NCBI GenBank assembly: GCA_016742125.1 | Contig: JACVCM010000043.1 | Coordinates: forward strand, 1-26,284 | Length of the DNA: 26,284 nucleotides | Direction of reading: 5' to 3' | Source: Sphingomonadaceae bacterium | Lineage (GTDB): Bacteria; Pseudomonadota; Alphaproteobacteria; Sphingomonadales; Sphingomonadaceae | Shown: positions 23,686 through 26,284 of the stretch, in pieces | Layout: each line of letters opens with the position of its first letter | How positions within the stretch are numbered: the first letter of the stretch is position 1 | Translations under genes and position numbers: made by a program | The notes under the pieces: model-generated | The model's input: the letters and a program-made list of their open reading frames with translations, nothing else | Database searches by the model: none | What the model was told of the DNA's origin: nothing

Positions 23686-25281
23686 ATGGTAAACATGCGG
23701 GCTTGCTGCGTTGCGCGCCATCTAACCCACGGAAAGACCTCGTTGTTCGTTGCAGACGCCGGTTCCATGCTGATCGATCCATCGGCCTTGATGGCGGCTT
23801 TTGGACATGTGAAGAACACAGGTCTGGCGGTTTTTTCGCTCGATGGAAAGTTTATCGCGGTCAACAAGGTTGCCAGCGACCGGCTGGCATCGCTCGGCAT
23901 TGACAATGTCATCGGCACCGACATGGTGCAGACATTCCCGGCGGCATATCGGGCGCGGGTGTCTTCGCATTTTGCGGCAGTTATCCAGGGCGACGAGACG
24001 GCAAGGGGTGCGACAATCATGGTCGACACTCTTCAGGCGTCCAGTCACCGCCTAAAAGCGGAGTTCAGCTTCTGTCCTGTCCACGATGCCATGGGCCGCG
24101 TAATTGCGGTTTTGGGTGTAGCCGAAGATTATGAGCAGGCCGAGGCCGATCATCAGAAGGCCGAAGATCAAGCAGCGATCTTGCGGGCGGTACTCGCAAC
24201 CGTTCCCGATGCAATGATTGTCATTGACGAGGACTGCCGCATCACGATGTTCAGCGCCGCCGCGCAAAATCTGTTCGGCTACAAGGAAGCCGAAGTCATC
24301 GGGCGCAATGTAAACATCCTGATGCCCTCGCCGCACCGGCATGCGCATGACGGCTACGTTCGAAATTACCTGCGAACCGGCGAAAAGCGTATCATCGGAA
24401 CCGGCCGCATCGTCGAAGGTCGACGACATGACGGGAGTTGCTTTCCGATGGAGCTGGCGGTGGGAGAGGCTGTTGTAAACGGCCATCGTCTCTTCACCGG
24501 GTTCATCAGTGATCTGACCCAGAAATTTGAGACCGAAGCGAGATTGCAGGAGGTGCAAGCCGAACTGCTGCATGCATCGCGTCTGAGCGCTGCCGGTACA
24601 TTGGCCTCGGCATTGGCGCATGAGTTGAACCAGCCCCTGACTGCAATCGCCAATTATGTCGCAACCGGACGCGATCTTGCCGTCGAAGGCCTGCCTGATA
24701 ATGCTGGGGTCATTCAGGAAGCGCTGAACGAAGCGTCCAAAGAGGCCCTGCGCGCCGGACACATCATCCGCAGGATGCGCGATTTTGTCTCGAAAGGCGA
24801 ACTTGACACCCAAATCCTGCCTCTTTCGCGGCTTGTCAACGATGCAACTACAATAGGCCTGCTCGGCGCGCGCGAGAAGGGTGTTGCATGGTCGATCGAA
24901 ATCGAACCCGGGGTCGACAACGTTATGGCCGACCGTGTGCAGGTGCAGCAGGTCATGGTCAATCTGATGCGCAACGCAATTGAAGCCATGGAGGGTGAGG
25001 AGACCAAGCTTCTGACCATCACGGCACGACCAGGTGGAAATGACATGGCGGAAATCATGGTCGCGGATACTGGCCACGGAGTTTCCGTCGACATGCAGGA
25101 CCAGCTGTTCCTGCCTTTCATCAGTACCAAAGCCCGTGGTATGGGGCTTGGCCTGTCGATCTGTCGAACGATTGTCGAGGCGCATGGCGGGCAGATGACG
25201 GTCGAGGCAGGGCCGGACGGGGGCACAATGTTCAAATTCACGCTGCCGCGTGCCCCGGAGGAATCCTCGCATGACTGCTGA
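23686..25281 (+). CDS. fixL: FixL-type haem PAS oxygen-sensor histidine kinase
   Basis: This protein of up to 531 residues has an N-terminal PAS domain (about 32-150), a second haem-binding PAS domain (about 163-280), a histidine kinase dimerisation domain (about 285-365) and an ATPase domain. His221 in RHAHDGY is at the place of the FixL haem ligand, and Arg241 in GTGRIV at the place of the distal Arg, 20 residues later as in Bradyrhizobium FixL (His200, Arg220). The phospho-acceptor His312 in SALAHELNQPL is 91 residues after the haem His, also as in FixL (His291). The ATPase boxes NLMRNAIEAME, DTGHGV and GMGLGLSI are intact. It should autophosphorylate when oxygen is low and pass the phosphate to the FixJ-type partner encoded next. 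The start is uncertain: ATG 23686, TTG 23743 (with GGAAAG before it) or ATG 23767. No transmembrane segment is seen. Confidence 0.88.
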   Translation: MVNMRACCVARHLTHGKTSLFVADAGSMLIDPSALMAAFGHVKNTGLAVFSLDGKFIAVNKVASDRLASLGIDNVIGTDMVQTFPAAYRARVSSHFAAVIQGDETARGATIMVDTLQASSHRLKAEFSFCPVHDAMGRVIAVLGVAEDYEQAEADHQKAEDQAAILRAVLATVPDAMIVIDEDCRITMFSAAAQNLFGYKEAEVIGRNVNILMPSPHRHAHDGYVRNYLRTGEKRIIGTGRIVEGRRHDGSCFPMELAVGEAVVNGHRLFTGFISDLTQKFETEARLQEVQAELLHASRLSAAGTLASALAHELNQPLTAIANYVATGRDLAVEGLPDNAGVIQEALNEASKEALRAGHIIRRMRDFVSKGELDTQILPLSRLVNDATTIGLLGAREKGVAWSIEIEPGVDNVMADRVQVQQVMVNLMRNAIEAMEGEETKLLTITARPGGNDMAEIMVADTGHGVSVDMQDQLFLPFISTKARGMGLGLSICRTIVEAHGGQMTVEAGPDGGTMFKFTLPRAPEESSHDC

Positions 25282-25927
25282 AAAACTGGTCCATATCGTC
25301 GATGATGATGACGGTGTCCGCCGCTCTGCCGCGTTCATGCTGAAACATGCAGGCTATCGCGTCGAACCGCATGTTTCGGGGATAGAGTTCCTGAAGGAGG
25401 CAAAGTCGCGTGAGCGCGGTTGTGTGCTGCTCGACGTGCGCATGCCCGATATGGACGGGCTGCAGGTGCAGCAGGAAATGGCGAAACGCGGAATCGACAT
25501 GCCGGTGGTCATTCTGACGGGGCATGGCGATATCGCAGTCGCGGTGAAGGCCATGCGTGGAGGGGCGGTGAACTTCATCGAGAAACCTTATGAGAAGGAC
25601 GAGCTGCTGCGGGCCATCGAGGAGGCATATGCGCGGCTCGATCGCTCACACGACCGTGATATGAAGGCAGGAGAAGCCAGGATTCGTCTGGCCAGCCTGA
25701 CTGGGCGTGAGCGCGACGTTCTGAACGGTCTGGTGGCGGGATATCCCAACAAGACGATCGCCTACGACCTTGGCATATCGCCGCGTACTGTAGAGATTTA
25801 CCGCGCCAACATGATGGAGAAACTGCGCGTGCGGAGCCTGTCGGAAGCTTTACGTATCGCGTTCATTGCAGAAGAAAGCGAAGAGCATCCGATCATGTCC
25901 GCGCAGCAGCCGGTCCCCGGACAATGA
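25271..25927 (+). CDS. fixJ: FixJ-type response regulator
   Basis: This 218-residue protein has a receiver domain with phospho-acceptor Asp55 in LLDVRMPDMDG, acidic pocket residues in VDDDDGVR, Thr83 in LTGHGD and Lys105 in EKPYEK, then a LuxR/FixJ-type DNA-binding domain (about 142-200) with LTGRERDVLNGLVAGYPNKTIAYDLGISPRTVEIYRA-like helices. The N-terminal and C-terminal patterns are those of FixJ. It would be phosphorylated by the adjoining FixL-type kinase and activate low-oxygen genes. The ATG at 25271 overlaps the kinase gene by 11 bases and has GGAGGAA before it. Its TGA overlaps the ATG of the following VIT1-type gene. No fixK or fixT gene is in the window. The C-terminus is about a dozen residues longer than the typical 205-aa FixJ. 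Confidence 0.9.
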   Translation: MTAEKLVHIVDDDDGVRRSAAFMLKHAGYRVEPHVSGIEFLKEAKSRERGCVLLDVRMPDMDGLQVQQEMAKRGIDMPVVILTGHGDIAVAVKAMRGGAVNFIEKPYEKDELLRAIEEAYARLDRSHDRDMKAGEARIRLASLTGRERDVLNGLVAGYPNKTIAYDLGISPRTVEIYRANMMEKLRVRSLSEALRIAFIAEESEEHPIMSAQQPVPGQ

Positions 25928-26284
25928 CCCGGTTGCATCTTCATCGCGAACGTCATCTTGTGTCGCGCATCGGCTGGCTGCGGGCCGCAGTATTGGGAGC
26001 AAATGACGGTATCGTTTCCACCGCGAGCCTGATCATGGGTGTAGCAGCCGCAGCGTCCGGCAAGACCGCAATCATGGTCGCTGGCATTGCCGGACTGGTC
26101 GCTGGCGCAATGTCCATGGCCGCAGGTGAATATGGTTCCGTCAGTCCCCACGCCGATCCCGACGAGGCGGACTGGAATCGCGACCGGACGCACCGGGTCT
26201 ACGGTCCCCGGCCCGAACCCAGTGAACCGCTCGACCCCCATTCCGCCGCGGGCTGGCCGCGGCTAACCCAGAGCGCCCGGCCCG
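25924..26284 (+). CDS. VIT1/CCC1-family iron/manganese transporter, 3' end outside window
   Basis: This frame begins with ATG at 25924, overlapping the fixJ stop as ATGA, and runs off the right edge with 120 residues. The start (HRERHLVSRIGWLRAAVLGANDGIVSTASLIMGV) and the second segment (GLVAGAMSMAAGEYGSVS) are typical of VIT1/CCC1 membrane proteins, which move Fe2+ or Mn2+ in exchange for protons. After about residue 80 the sequence becomes unlike the family: SPHADPDEADWNRDR still matches SQADTEAADLARER in pattern, but the expected Leu/Glu-rich helix is replaced by a Pro-rich string. Sequence errors near the end of a contig are a likely reason. Co-transcription with fixLJ suggests a link between low oxygen and metal handling. 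Confidence 0.78.
   Translation, partial: MTRLHLHRERHLVSRIGWLRAAVLGANDGIVSTASLIMGVAAAASGKTAIMVAGIAGLVAGAMSMAAGEYGSVSPHADPDEADWNRDRTHRVYGPRPEPSEPLDPHSAAGWPRLTQSARP

Noticed and set aside
1..26284. tRNA, rRNA, CRISPR array, insertion sequence or attachment site
   Set aside because: No transposase or integrase frame, no clover-leaf gene and no regular repeat-spacer pattern was seen on reading.

Overview
The window looks like chromosomal DNA of an alphaproteobacterium, most likely a sphingomonad (Sphingopyxis/Sphingorhabdus/Sphingobium-like). This is inferred from the GC-rich codon use, a TonB-dependent receptor with the EEIVVTAQRREE-type TonB box common in sphingomonads, and frequent ATGA overlaps between genes. 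There are 22 protein-coding genes, two of them cut by the window edges. I saw no rRNA, tRNA, insertion sequence or CRISPR array.

Region A (1-11618) is a carbon-catabolism locus. A plus-strand operon encodes a SnoaL-like protein (5' end missing), an MFS transporter, a lactonase-type amidohydrolase and a cytoplasmic GH32 glycosidase, each joined to the next by an ATGA overlap. It ends at a hairpin shared with a convergent TonB-dependent receptor. Upstream of the receptor is a co-directional SDR oxidoreductase. Divergent from the SDR is a four-gene operon: a HisD-like dehydrogenase, a LacI-type regulator, a MetE-C-terminal-like zinc methyltransferase homologue and an HpcH/HpaI-family aldolase. 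Three near-identical 14-bp boxes with LacI-operator geometry (TG..TTCGAA..CA) lie before the receptor (two) and between the SDR and the HisD-like gene (one). They tie the receptor, SDR and aldolase operon into one candidate regulon. Plausible roles are uptake by the receptor and MFS carrier, then glycoside or lactone hydrolysis, dehydrogenation and retro-aldol cleavage. The substrate is not readable from the sequence.

Region B (11619-16144, minus strand) is an ABC exporter operon: ATPase, then double-FtsX permease, then HlyD/MacA-type adaptor. In frame with the adaptor and directly after its TAG stop is a 67-codon, extremely proline-rich open frame with no start codon of its own.

Region C (16145-26284) is a stress and low-oxygen island. 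It holds a conserved small protein, a 40-aa CxxC peptide, a divergent NRAMP-family transporter, a tandem universal stress protein, an MgtC/DUF4010 membrane protein, a beta-CASP metallo-beta-lactamase nuclease homologue, a triple-BON protein, an Hsp20 chaperone, a complete FixL-type haem oxygen-sensor kinase with its FixJ regulator, and the start of a VIT1/CCC1-type transporter. Two dyads of the form TACGYA-N4-TRCRTA precede the first gene of the island and the hsp20/fixL divergent promoter. They are candidate sites for the encoded regulator. The island resembles the Usp/Hsp20/BON regulons of hypoxia-induced dormancy responses. The last ~120 bases of the VIT1 frame align poorly with the family and may be low-quality sequence.
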